In this document: one piece after another, positions 35,402 to 44,100 of the stretch
Layout of the letters: every line of letters starts with the position of its first letter
How positions within the stretch are numbered: position 1 is the stretch's first letter
Position numbers and translations under genes: made by a program
Origin: Hyphomonas sp.
GTDB lineage: Bacteria; Pseudomonadota; Alphaproteobacteria; Caulobacterales; Hyphomonadaceae
Reading direction: 5' to 3'
Assembly: GCA_016124495.1 (NCBI GenBank)
Contig: WGNP01000002.1
Span: forward strand, 1 to 64,000
Length of the DNA stretch: 64,000 nucleotides
The notes under the pieces: model-generated
The model's database searches: none
Told to the model about the DNA's origin: nothing
Seen by the model: only the letters and a program-made list of their open reading frames with translations

Positions 35402-38400
35402 TGAACCCCACCCTTCTTGGCAAACAAGTTGAACACGGTCTCAAAGACCTTATCCGGTCGAGCTTCGAGACTTCTTCTCCAGCGTTTGAAGGCATGATCG
35501 AGACCTTTCTCGACACGCCTGGTAACTTCCTCAAAGGCCCGTGGCTGTCGGTTGACTTGCCCTTCAGATCGTCGAGCGCTTCGACTGAGCCCTTTCCTGA
35601 GGTCCCGCTGGGATTCCGGCCTCACAAGCACCAGGAGCTTGCGTTTGAACGCCTACGCGCGCCTGACGCTAAATCCACACTGGTGGCGACCGGCACCGGA
35701 TCGGGCAAAACGGAATGCTATCTCTGGCCCATTCTCGATGCCTGCCGTGCGGCCAAAGATGAACCCGGCATCAAGGCGATCATAATTTACCCCATGAACG
35801 CGCTGGCAACCGACCAGGCGCGCCGGATAGCCAAAGCGATCCACCGTATTCCATCGCTCAAGGGCGTTCGTTGCGGGATATATGCTGACGCAGAACCGAA
35901 GCCTGCAACAGACATGATGACGGAAGCGGACGTCATCACCAGTCGGGAGCAGATGCGACGGGATCCACCGGATATTCTGCTCACGAACTACAAGATGCTC
36001 GACTACCTCCTCCTCCGAGGAAGCGACAAGCGGCTCTGGGCGAAAAATAGCCCCGAGACGCTTCGCTATCTGGTCGTCGACGAGCTCCACACGTTTGATG
36101 GCGCGCAGGGCGCTGACTTGGCGCTGCTCATCCGGCGTCTAAAAGCACGCCTCAAAACTCCCGCTGGTCACCTTGCTTGCGTCGGATCTTCCGCAACGCT
36201 CGGCAGCGGCGATGAAGCCGCCGAAAAACTTGTCAAATATGCAGAGGATCTCTTCGGGGAGCGGTTCGAAGCAAAGGGCGTAGTCCGCGAGGACCGCCTA
36301 CTCACGCACGAGTATCTCGAGAGCATCGACTTCACGGATCTGCCTTCGCCGCAAAGTGTTCTTGAAGCTGTCGAAGCCGGTCTCGGGCAAACCCAGGCAC
36401 AGGCGGCCGTCAGTCTCGCCAAGCTCTTCTTCGACGATTTTGATCCCGGAAGCGCTTACTTTGACAAGTCGATCCCTAGCGATCCTTCTGATCCGGCTTG
36501 GCGCGTTGCGTTGGGAACGAAGCTTCGGGCTCATGTCGCGTTCCACAGGGCGCTCGAAGCAATCCAAGCCAGCGGCCGCGCGGCGTCTCTAGAATCCACT
36601 GTCGATGCGCTGGCCAGTGCGCGGCTATTCCGGGCGGGATGGACGAGGGCAGAGCTGACCGCGCTCGTTGAAGCGATCGTGATCTTGACGGCTTGGGCAC
36701 GGCGAGACCTCGACGGACGCGTGCAACCACTCCTGAACGTCAGGATCCAAACCTGGGCGCGGGAACTTGGACGCATGGTCGCCACCATTCCCCTGCCCGA
36801 TGAAGGCGCAGGTCGCGCGCCAGGAATCCTGCACCATTCCGATGACCTTGAAGAGGTCGAGCTTCAGAAATCCCTTCCGGTCGTCTTGTGCCGTCACTGT
36901 GGCACGAGTGGACAGCTTTGCAGGGTTAATGAAGGTGGCGGCTCGATCTGGGCGCCGCTGGATACGTTGTACTCTGACTTCTTCGATGGCGGAGACCGCA
37001 TTCGAATTGTCTACTATGAGCCCGTCCAGAGAATTTCGAAGAGTGCCGGATATGGCGCAGTCGTCCCGGGCAGACTTCACCCGGAGAGCCTGAATTTCAA
37101 ATGGGAAGAGGCATCGGAAAAATCGGACGGAACTTTGCCTGCGTGGTTATTCAATCCGGTCGATGATCGCAGCAACGTGAATACAACCTGCCCCTCCTGC
37201 GGAACGTCCCATAGCTTGCAGATCCTGGGACTGCGCTCTGCGCGCCTCACTGCCGCGCTCTCCACGACCTTGTTCAATTCCGATCATCACGAAGAGCTTG
37301 ATGATCAGAAACCTCGTGTGTTGATCTTCTCCGACTCTGTTCAGGACGCAGCCCAGCGCGCTGCCGTCACAGAGATTCGTAATGTTCAGACGGTGGTGCG
37401 CAAAGCGCTCTACCGCGCAGTTCAGGATGAGCCAGGCAGCGGGCTGCCTCTCAGCGAGCTCTGGAGCAGTTCGATCGCCGAGATGCGCCACGCACTCGGA
37501 GAAACGACTTTTATCTCACGGTTCGTGTCGCGCGATCAGACCTGGCGTCAACCCTATGTCGATCTGAGCCTTGAAGGCAGAGAGCCTACGAATGGTCAGT
37601 TTGCGGATGACGTCGCCTTGCGTCTCGGCTGGGAGTTCTTTTCGGACCTGACCTACCGCTCGCGCACCTCGCAAACGCTTGAAACGGCCCGAATCTGCGT
37701 CGCCGACGTGCCCACAACAAGCATTGCGGCCGCAGCTGAAGATTTTCAGATCGCGTTGCACGCCGGACTGGGTGCTGACTTTGCTCTGAGCAAAGAGGAA
37801 GCATTCTCGTTTCTCGAGGGGCTTGCCATTCATATGCGCCGATCCGGCGCCGTCTCTCATCCCTATGTAAAAGCAGCTGTCGAACGCGGCAGCGCTGTGA
37901 AGGGACCCAACTATTTTGCCGGTCAGAAGGCGCTAGGACTTGGCAATCGAGGAGTGCTGCCCGCACCTAACCAACGGACGTCTGCTGCGCCTCGGCTCCC
38001 TACCCTGCGGTCTCGCGCGGAAGGTTTTCAGTATGTCGGCCGGGACAATGGTGCGAACTGGTACCGTGCCTGGAGCAATCGCTTCTTCGGCAAAGCGTCG
38101 GGCGGACTTGGAACCCGGCATACGGACATCTTCCAGCATGCGTTTGACACGCTTGCCCGGCATAAGATTGCCGAGGCAATCGCGACGAGCGGCACGGATT
38201 CAGTTGATGCCTGGGCTCTCCGACCCGAGGCGATCATCGTCACCAGTCAACTTACACACGTCAGTTGCAATCGATGTGGGCGAAGGGAAAGCCTTCCGGC
38301 TCATGAAGCGGCAGATTTCAGTCACGCCTGTCTTCGCATAGGATGTAGCGGTGACCTCCTGGCAGAAGAGACAGCAGAGGGGCAGACACACGGGTCTGCC

Positions 38401-41400
38401 TATCTCAAATCGGTGATGGACACAGCGCGAAATCACCGGGTCGTGGCCCGGGAGCACACCGGAATTCTTGAGACGGATGATCGACGTAAGCTGGAGACCC
38501 TGTTCATCGAAGGCGAGGCGCCCTGGCATCCAAATTTGATCTCGGCGACCCCTACCCTCGAAATGGGTATAGATATCGGGGATCTCTCGACGCTTATCCT
38601 GGCATCGATGCCGCCGGAAGAAGCTAACTATGTCCAGCGCATCGGCCGCACAGGCCGGCGGGATGGAAATTCTCTGAACCTGACGCTGATATCGGCGCGG
38701 CCGCATGATCTTCAGTTTTGGGAGGATCCAGGGTCGATGCTCGCGGGTCAGGTGACGCCTCCAGGCGTCCACCTGCAAGCTATTGCGGTGCTGCGTCGCC
38801 AGGCGGCGGCCTTTGCGCTTGATCGCTTTGTTGCCGAGAGTGACAAAGAGATCGAGTACGGCACGGTCAACTCGTCGATCTCGGCAATCGAGCGCAACCT
38901 CAAGACAGAATTTCCCTGTAACTGGTTTGACCATCTGTCTCAGAACGCAGAATCAATTGCGGAGACGTTCCTCGCGATCCTGCCCGACGCAGTTCGCGAA
39001 CGCGACGTGCTTGCCAATCAGCTCAAAGACTTTCTGGTAAGCGACGGAGAAGAAAGCCTCCGCTACAAGATCAGCGCTGCATTTGGATCGGCGGCTGAAG
39101 AACGCGCAGAATTGCTCGAACTTCAAAAGCGCCTCGACAATGAACGACGCCGCATGAAAGAGCAGTCGCCTCCGCCTACTGATCTTGAAGATCAACTGAA
39201 CAAGCTCAAGGAGCGCCGCACAGAGATTTCACGGACAATCCGTGAGACGATCAACCAGGTCAAAGTTCTGCGATTCCTGACAGATCGCGGACTCTTGCCC
39301 AACTACGCTTTCCCCGAAGAGGGCGTTAAACTCAAATCGATCATCGTCAAAGCGCGGGAAGCAGGCACCACGCAGAAGGACCAGGATGCGGACCTGATCA
39401 TCCGTGAGTACCAACGCCCGGCGTCCTCGGCGTTGAGTGAGTTTGCACCCAATCAGACTTTCTATGCCGAAGGGCGTCAAGTCACCATTGACCGGATCGA
39501 TCTGCGATCGAAGGACATGGCGGTCTGGCGTTTCTGTCCGAACTGCACGCATGGCGAACTGGAAGCCACCGCCGCATCGAAGCCAACCTGTCCGAGGTGT
39601 ACCAGCCCCATGTGGGCGGATTCTGGGTCACGAGCCGATGCGGTTGAGCTGCGTTCGGTTGTGGCGACCTCCAGTGAGCAGAAAGCTGCAATACGCGATC
39701 TCGATGATCGCACGTCCAAACAATACGACCGAGAAGTTTTCCCCAACTATGCCGACGATGCGATTGAAGTCGCTTATGCAGTCAAGGATGGCAAGGCGCA
39801 GGTTCCGTTTGGATTTGAGTTCGTTCCGCTGTGTGAGTTCCGGGATATCAATTTTGGCCAGAAGACCGCCATGCGGATGGGCCAGAACATCGCTGGGGAG
39901 CAACGCCAGTCGCGGCCATTCCTGATCTGCAAAAAATGCGGAATGCTGCAGACAGACGGCTTTGACAAAGACCGTGACCAAAAGCCAGGCGAGCATCAAT
40001 CGAGATGCTCGGCCGACCATATGGCTGAGCCGCGCGCGTCTTGGGAAACGGCAGTCTACTTGATGCGCCGGTTCACAACCGAAGCCCTTCGCCTGATCGT
40101 GCCGGTCGCGGGTCGTGCCGGCGCGGATGACATCAAGAGCTTTGTTGCGGCTATCGAGCTCGGACTGAAGAAGCACTTCTCCGGCCGCGTTGATCACATC
40201 CGCAGCGTAGTTGTTGATGAACGTCTGCGCAGCGGTGCCAGCGTCAAGAATCTCTACCTCTATGACGCTATCCCGGGTGGGTCGGGCTATTTGCGCCAAC
40301 TTGCAAGCAATCCGCAGACGCTGTTGAGGGTCTTCCGGCTGTCTGCGGCAGCCCTGCGCGATTGCCGCTGCGTCGGCCAAGAGGGCAAGAACGGCTGCTT
40401 TCGCTGTGTGAAGCCCTACCGGTCGCAGTTCGGCCCAGGTGAGCCGAAGCGGGATCTCGCGCTGCAGATGGTCGAATCTGTGCTGGCCGATTGGGACGGC
40501 CTGGTCCGTGTCGAGAAAGCGATCAACGAGGTTCTTGGCGCTGAGCTCATCGAAAGCGAGCTCGAAGCGAGATTCTTGGACCGGCTTCAGAAAGCCTTTG
40601 GGTCGAAGGCATTGAAGCCCATCGTGCTCGAGGGTGGCAAGCGGGGCTTTCAGCTTCGCATCGAAGCGCAGGGACAGGAAATATTCTGGCAGATCGAGCC
40701 ACAGGTCCAGATCGACAAGCGGTTCCCGGGACTACCGGTCCGCAGAGTGGATTTCCTAATGAGCATGACCGGGGAAAGACCGGACAAGCCGATGGTCGTG
40801 GAGCTCGATGGCTGGGAATATCACGCGCCAACAATCGAAGAGGATGTTGAGACCCGCCTTCGCATGATCCGCAGCGGCAAAGTTGAAGTCTGGACGCTGA
40901 CCTGGGAGGACTTCGAGGACAACGCGGGACGCCTGGCAAATCCCTTCGGCCCAGGCGTTTTGGATCCATCATCTGAGGGCACACTGACAAAACTGCTGAC
41001 CCAACCTCAGTTTGAGACGCTGCATGCCCTCTCCGCGCCGATTGACACGCTCCGAGCTGGTCGCTCGATGGACGCGCTACTCAAGCAGCTGAAGTTGGAA
41101 GGCGAAGGACGCGAGAAGGCGGCCGCTCTATTTGGACGCATCGCGATTGGGCCAAAGGGGAATGTCATATCCGCTCTGGATACCTCGAAGCTCAATGAAG
41201 ACGCCCGCCTCTTCCTGGAGGAAGCGAGTCTGTTTGGAAGTCTTGAGAATGGCGGCCTGTCCGCTTTCCTCGGCTTACCAAATGGCTCGCCCCTGGAAAT
41301 CGCCGAGAACACGGCTGCCGCAAGGTTTGTGATGTATGCCGAATTCTCAGGCGCGCCGCAGGACCGACTGGGCGACGAGCCGGCGAGAGCTTTGTGGAAA

Positions 41401-41817
41401 GGTCTTTGGCGGTGCGTGAACCTGCTACAGGATTTACGCGGCCTGCATGTCAGCATGCCCGGCCTTGAGACACTGGACGCAAACGCCTCGGACAAAGACG
41501 TCGCTCCCGATAGTGTATTGTCTGATGTCGCATGGAACGACGTGCGGTCTCTGGTCGATGAAGACATGGTTGAAATTGTAACCGCGCTCTATCAGGCTGG
41601 CCTGCCTCCGCCCGACATGATCGGGGAAGACCTTATGGACGGCGACAAGGTTATCGGGACCGTGGACATCGGCTGGCGCGAGCAACGCTTTGGCTTTGCG
41701 CAGGAGCCTCCAGCTATCCCCAATTGGGAGATTGCCCAGTTGGTTTCTTTCGGTTCACCTGACTTTTCCGAATTTCTTCGCCGCGTTGCGACCAAAGTGT
41801 CAGGAGGCAAGGCATGA
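35401..41817 (+). CDS. Giant helicase-DUF1998-nuclease fusion (DrmA/DrmB-like)
   Basis: 2138 residues. Lobe 1 of an YprA/Lhr-type SF2 helicase: 'VATGTGSGKTECYLWP' (about 98) and 'YLVVDELHTFDGAQGAD' (about 226). Lobe 2: 'SATPTLEMGIDIGDLSTLIL' and 'QRIGRTGRRDGNS' (about 1056-1090). Several CxxC pairs are scattered between (near 496, 596, 954, 1377, 1509). A DUF1998 region has 'YLYDAIPGGSGYLRQL' and the Cys cluster 'CRCVGQEGKNGCFRC' (about 1655-1670). Near 1781-1810 'RRVDFLM' and 'MVVELDGWEYH' form a Vsr/DUF559-like PD-(D/E)XK nuclease site. DISARM encodes DrmA (helicase) and DrmB (DUF1998) separately; here they are one chain with an added nuclease. The ATG overlaps the methylase stop by one base (TAATG). 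Confidence 0.85.
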   Translation: MNPTLLGKQVEHGLKDLIRSSFETSSPAFEGMIETFLDTPGNFLKGPWLSVDLPFRSSSASTEPFPEVPLGFRPHKHQELAFERLRAPDAKSTLVATGTGSGKTECYLWPILDACRAAKDEPGIKAIIIYPMNALATDQARRIAKAIHRIPSLKGVRCGIYADAEPKPATDMMTEADVITSREQMRRDPPDILLTNYKMLDYLLLRGSDKRLWAKNSPETLRYLVVDELHTFDGAQGADLALLIRRLKARLKTPAGHLACVGSSATLGSGDEAAEKLVKYAEDLFGERFEAKGVVREDRLLTHEYLESIDFTDLPSPQSVLEAVEAGLGQTQAQAAVSLAKLFFDDFDPGSAYFDKSIPSDPSDPAWRVALGTKLRAHVAFHRALEAIQASGRAASLESTVDALASARLFRAGWTRAELTALVEAIVILTAWARRDLDGRVQPLLNVRIQTWARELGRMVATIPLPDEGAGRAPGILHHSDDLEEVELQKSLPVVLCRHCGTSGQLCRVNEGGGSIWAPLDTLYSDFFDGGDRIRIVYYEPVQRISKSAGYGAVVPGRLHPESLNFKWEEASEKSDGTLPAWLFNPVDDRSNVNTTCPSCGTSHSLQILGLRSARLTAALSTTLFNSDHHEELDDQKPRVLIFSDSVQDAAQRAAVTEIRNVQTVVRKALYRAVQDEPGSGLPLSELWSSSIAEMRHALGETTFISRFVSRDQTWRQPYVDLSLEGREPTNGQFADDVALRLGWEFFSDLTYRSRTSQTLETARICVADVPTTSIAAAAEDFQIALHAGLGADFALSKEEAFSFLEGLAIHMRRSGAVSHPYVKAAVERGSAVKGPNYFAGQKALGLGNRGVLPAPNQRTSAAPRLPTLRSRAEGFQYVGRDNGANWYRAWSNRFFGKASGGLGTRHTDIFQHAFDTLARHKIAEAIATSGTDSVDAWALRPEAIIVTSQLTHVSCNRCGRRESLPAHEAADFSHACLRIGCSGDLLAEETAEGQTHGSAYLKSVMDTARNHRVVAREHTGILETDDRRKLETLFIEGEAPWHPNLISATPTLEMGIDIGDLSTLILASMPPEEANYVQRIGRTGRRDGNSLNLTLISARPHDLQFWEDPGSMLAGQVTPPGVHLQAIAVLRRQAAAFALDRFVAESDKEIEYGTVNSSISAIERNLKTEFPCNWFDHLSQNAESIAETFLAILPDAVRERDVLANQLKDFLVSDGEESLRYKISAAFGSAAEERAELLELQKRLDNERRRMKEQSPPPTDLEDQLNKLKERRTEISRTIRETINQVKVLRFLTDRGLLPNYAFPEEGVKLKSIIVKAREAGTTQKDQDADLIIREYQRPASSALSEFAPNQTFYAEGRQVTIDRIDLRSKDMAVWRFCPNCTHGELEATAASKPTCPRCTSPMWADSGSRADAVELRSVVATSSEQKAAIRDLDDRTSKQYDREVFPNYADDAIEVAYAVKDGKAQVPFGFEFVPLCEFRDINFGQKTAMRMGQNIAGEQRQSRPFLICKKCGMLQTDGFDKDRDQKPGEHQSRCSADHMAEPRASWETAVYLMRRFTTEALRLIVPVAGRAGADDIKSFVAAIELGLKKHFSGRVDHIRSVVVDERLRSGASVKNLYLYDAIPGGSGYLRQLASNPQTLLRVFRLSAAALRDCRCVGQEGKNGCFRCVKPYRSQFGPGEPKRDLALQMVESVLADWDGLVRVEKAINEVLGAELIESELEARFLDRLQKAFGSKALKPIVLEGGKRGFQLRIEAQGQEIFWQIEPQVQIDKRFPGLPVRRVDFLMSMTGERPDKPMVVELDGWEYHAPTIEEDVETRLRMIRSGKVEVWTLTWEDFEDNAGRLANPFGPGVLDPSSEGTLTKLLTQPQFETLHALSAPIDTLRAGRSMDALLKQLKLEGEGREKAAALFGRIAIGPKGNVISALDTSKLNEDARLFLEEASLFGSLENGGLSAFLGLPNGSPLEIAENTAAARFVMYAEFSGAPQDRLGDEPARALWKGLWRCVNLLQDLRGLHVSMPGLETLDANASDKDVAPDSVLSDVAWNDVRSLVDEDMVEIVTALYQAGLPPPDMIGEDLMDGDKVIGTVDIGWREQRFGFAQEPPAIPNWEIAQLVSFGSPDFSEFLRRVATKVSGGKA

Positions 41818-43991
41818 CCGATACTCAATACCGAGTCTCTTTTGACATCGCCTGCATGAAAGCCCTGCGCAAGGTGCCATCAAAGGTGATGGAGCGCTTT
41901 CATGACATGGTTTTGAAGTTGATGGTCGATCCATCTCGCAGTGGTCTCAACATTGAATCGATCCAGGGCGCGCGCGATCCGGCGATGCGCTCATTCAGAA
42001 TTGATCAGGGATACCGCGCGATCGGGTACCTGCAGGGTGGTGACTTGCTGCTGCTGCATGTCGATGAGCACGACAAGGCCTACCGATGGGCGACCAACCG
42101 AACCGTTCAGTTCAATCCGAAACTCAACAGGATCCAGGTCCTTGAAAGCCTCCCGGTCGAGATTGCAGAGTCGCCGGCGCAAGAGCCACAACCGGGACCA
42201 GAAGCCGCGCGCTCCCAGACACTGTTCGCCGCTTATCCCGACTCTGATCTTCTGAGCGTCGGCATTCCGGCGGAAGAGCTTCCGCGTATCCGGCAGTATC
42301 AGACAGAACGCGATCTCGAAGCTGACCAGGGCGCGCTTGACGGAGCCGTGTACGATATTCTGTTTTCGCTCGCGGCGGGATTTGCACTTAGCGACATTCC
42401 TTCCCTGATTGTCGCAGCTGATGCCCCGCCCACACAGACCCTCGATTTTGCTGATGCGCTGCGCACAGACGAAAGCCGGCAAGAGATTTTCGTGCCGGAG
42501 GATGAAAAAGAGCTTCGACGGTTCCTGAACGGAGACCTGGAAGGCTGGCGGGTCTTCCTGCATCCGGAGCAACGCCGCATCGCATATCACAAAGGGTATA
42601 ACGGTCCGGCGCTTGTGCGCGGCGGCGCCGGTACCGGCAAAACAGTTGTCGCGATGCACCGTGCGAAACACTTAGCAGATGAGATCGCCCGCGACCCTGG
42701 ACGCAGGGGCGACAAGGTGCTGTTCACAACCTTCACTTCGACACTGGCCCGAGATGTAGAAGGCAATCTCAAAACGCTGTGCCCCGAACACATCTCTGGC
42801 GGCGACCCCACGATTGAAGTCATCAACCTTGATCGCTGGGTTGGAGAGTTTTTGAAGCGTCGAGGGTTTGAGCGGAGCGTCGTCTACTTTGGCGAAGAGC
42901 GTGATCGTCTCGACGACATCTGGGATGAGGTTCTGGCGGGTGCCGATCTGCCGGAAGGCCTGACGAATGACTTCATCAAGGACGAATGGAGCCAGGTCGT
43001 CCAAGCCAAGGGCGTAGGCTCAGAACGCGAATACTTCGCAGCTAAACGCGTCGGCCGAGGCACTCCCTTGGACCGCCGGAAGCGCCGGGATCTATGGTCG
43101 GTGTTTGAAGCCTACCGCGCCAAAATGATTGATGAGGGACTGGCGGAGCCGGATGACGCTTACCGCGAAGCAATTGCTATCCTTGAACGCGATGGAACTC
43201 GCCTTCCCTACACATCAGCAGTCGTGGATGAGGCTCAAGATATGGGCGAACCTGCGCTGAAGCTGCTTAGGGCCATTGTGCCGAAGTCGGTAGCTGATGA
43301 TCGCAATTCGCTCTTTATCGTCGGCGACGCCCACCAGCGCATCTACGCGCGCAAAGCATCAATGGGCACGTGTGGTATCGATGTGCGCGGCCGGTCTCGC
43401 AGACTACGCCTGAACTATCGCACAACAGAGATGATCCGCCGTTACGCGGTTGCCATACTTGAAGGCATCGACGTTGATGATCTCGATGAGAGCGCCGACA
43501 CGCTTTCTGGATATAGAAGCCTTGTGAAGGGCGGCGAGCCTGAACGTCACGGATACAAGACCAAATCAGAAGAGCTCAAGGCGTTGACCCAATGGCTCAG
43601 CGCATCACACGGCCGGTCAACCGACACTTCCTCCGTGGCCGTCCTTGTGCGGACCAACGCGCAGCTTGTGGAAGTGGAAGCAGCATTGAAAGCTGCAAAG
43701 CTGTCGACCTTCGTGCTGAAGAACAACATGTTCGACGACCCTTCAAAAACAGGCATTCGCATTGCCACAATGCACCGGGCAAAAGGTTTGGAGTTTGACC
43801 GTGTCGCATTGGCATTGCTCGCAGAAAACATGTTGCCACCCCGGCACGCATTGCAGCGGGCAGTCGACGATGCAGGGCGAAGAGAAATCATTGAGCGAGA
43901 AAAGTCGCTCTTGCACGTCGCCAGTACCAGAGCCCGCTCGCATCTACGGATCAGCTGGCATGGCTCCCGCCCCACTCTACTACTCGAATAG
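41814..43991 (+). CDS. UvrD-type helicase with RelE-like N-terminal domain
   Basis: 725 residues. Residues 1-105 resemble a RelE/ParE toxin fold: 'VPSKVMERFHDMVLKLMVDP', 'MRSFRIDQGYRAIGYLQGG', 'LLLLHVDEHDKAYRWATNR'. A linker domain of about 150 residues follows. The SF1A helicase begins near 265: 'LVRGGAGTGKTVVAMHRAKH' (motif I), 'AVVDEAQDMGEPAL' (motif II, about 470), 'IVGDAHQRIYARKASM' (III), 'RLRLNYRTTEMIR' (IV), 'ATMHRAKGLEFDRVAL' (V, about 652) and 'LLHVASTRARSHLRI' (VI). RelE-UvrD fusions occur near restriction-like systems; whether the RelE part is catalytic or only binds DNA or RNA is unknown. It overlaps the preceding stop by four bases (ATGA), so it belongs to the operon. Confidence 0.87.
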   Translation: MTDTQYRVSFDIACMKALRKVPSKVMERFHDMVLKLMVDPSRSGLNIESIQGARDPAMRSFRIDQGYRAIGYLQGGDLLLLHVDEHDKAYRWATNRTVQFNPKLNRIQVLESLPVEIAESPAQEPQPGPEAARSQTLFAAYPDSDLLSVGIPAEELPRIRQYQTERDLEADQGALDGAVYDILFSLAAGFALSDIPSLIVAADAPPTQTLDFADALRTDESRQEIFVPEDEKELRRFLNGDLEGWRVFLHPEQRRIAYHKGYNGPALVRGGAGTGKTVVAMHRAKHLADEIARDPGRRGDKVLFTTFTSTLARDVEGNLKTLCPEHISGGDPTIEVINLDRWVGEFLKRRGFERSVVYFGEERDRLDDIWDEVLAGADLPEGLTNDFIKDEWSQVVQAKGVGSEREYFAAKRVGRGTPLDRRKRRDLWSVFEAYRAKMIDEGLAEPDDAYREAIAILERDGTRLPYTSAVVDEAQDMGEPALKLLRAIVPKSVADDRNSLFIVGDAHQRIYARKASMGTCGIDVRGRSRRLRLNYRTTEMIRRYAVAILEGIDVDDLDESADTLSGYRSLVKGGEPERHGYKTKSEELKALTQWLSASHGRSTDTSSVAVLVRTNAQLVEVEAALKAAKLSTFVLKNNMFDDPSKTGIRIATMHRAKGLEFDRVALALLAENMLPPRHALQRAVDDAGRREIIEREKSLLHVASTRARSHLRISWHGSRPTLLLE

Positions 43992-44100
43992 GACCACGCA
44001 GAGCTGTATGACCTCTTTCGAGACTAGCCTTGCGCACAGTGCGCAATGACCAAAAGCGATTGGAACTTGATCTTATTGGGTCCGCAATCGCTAGCAACCA

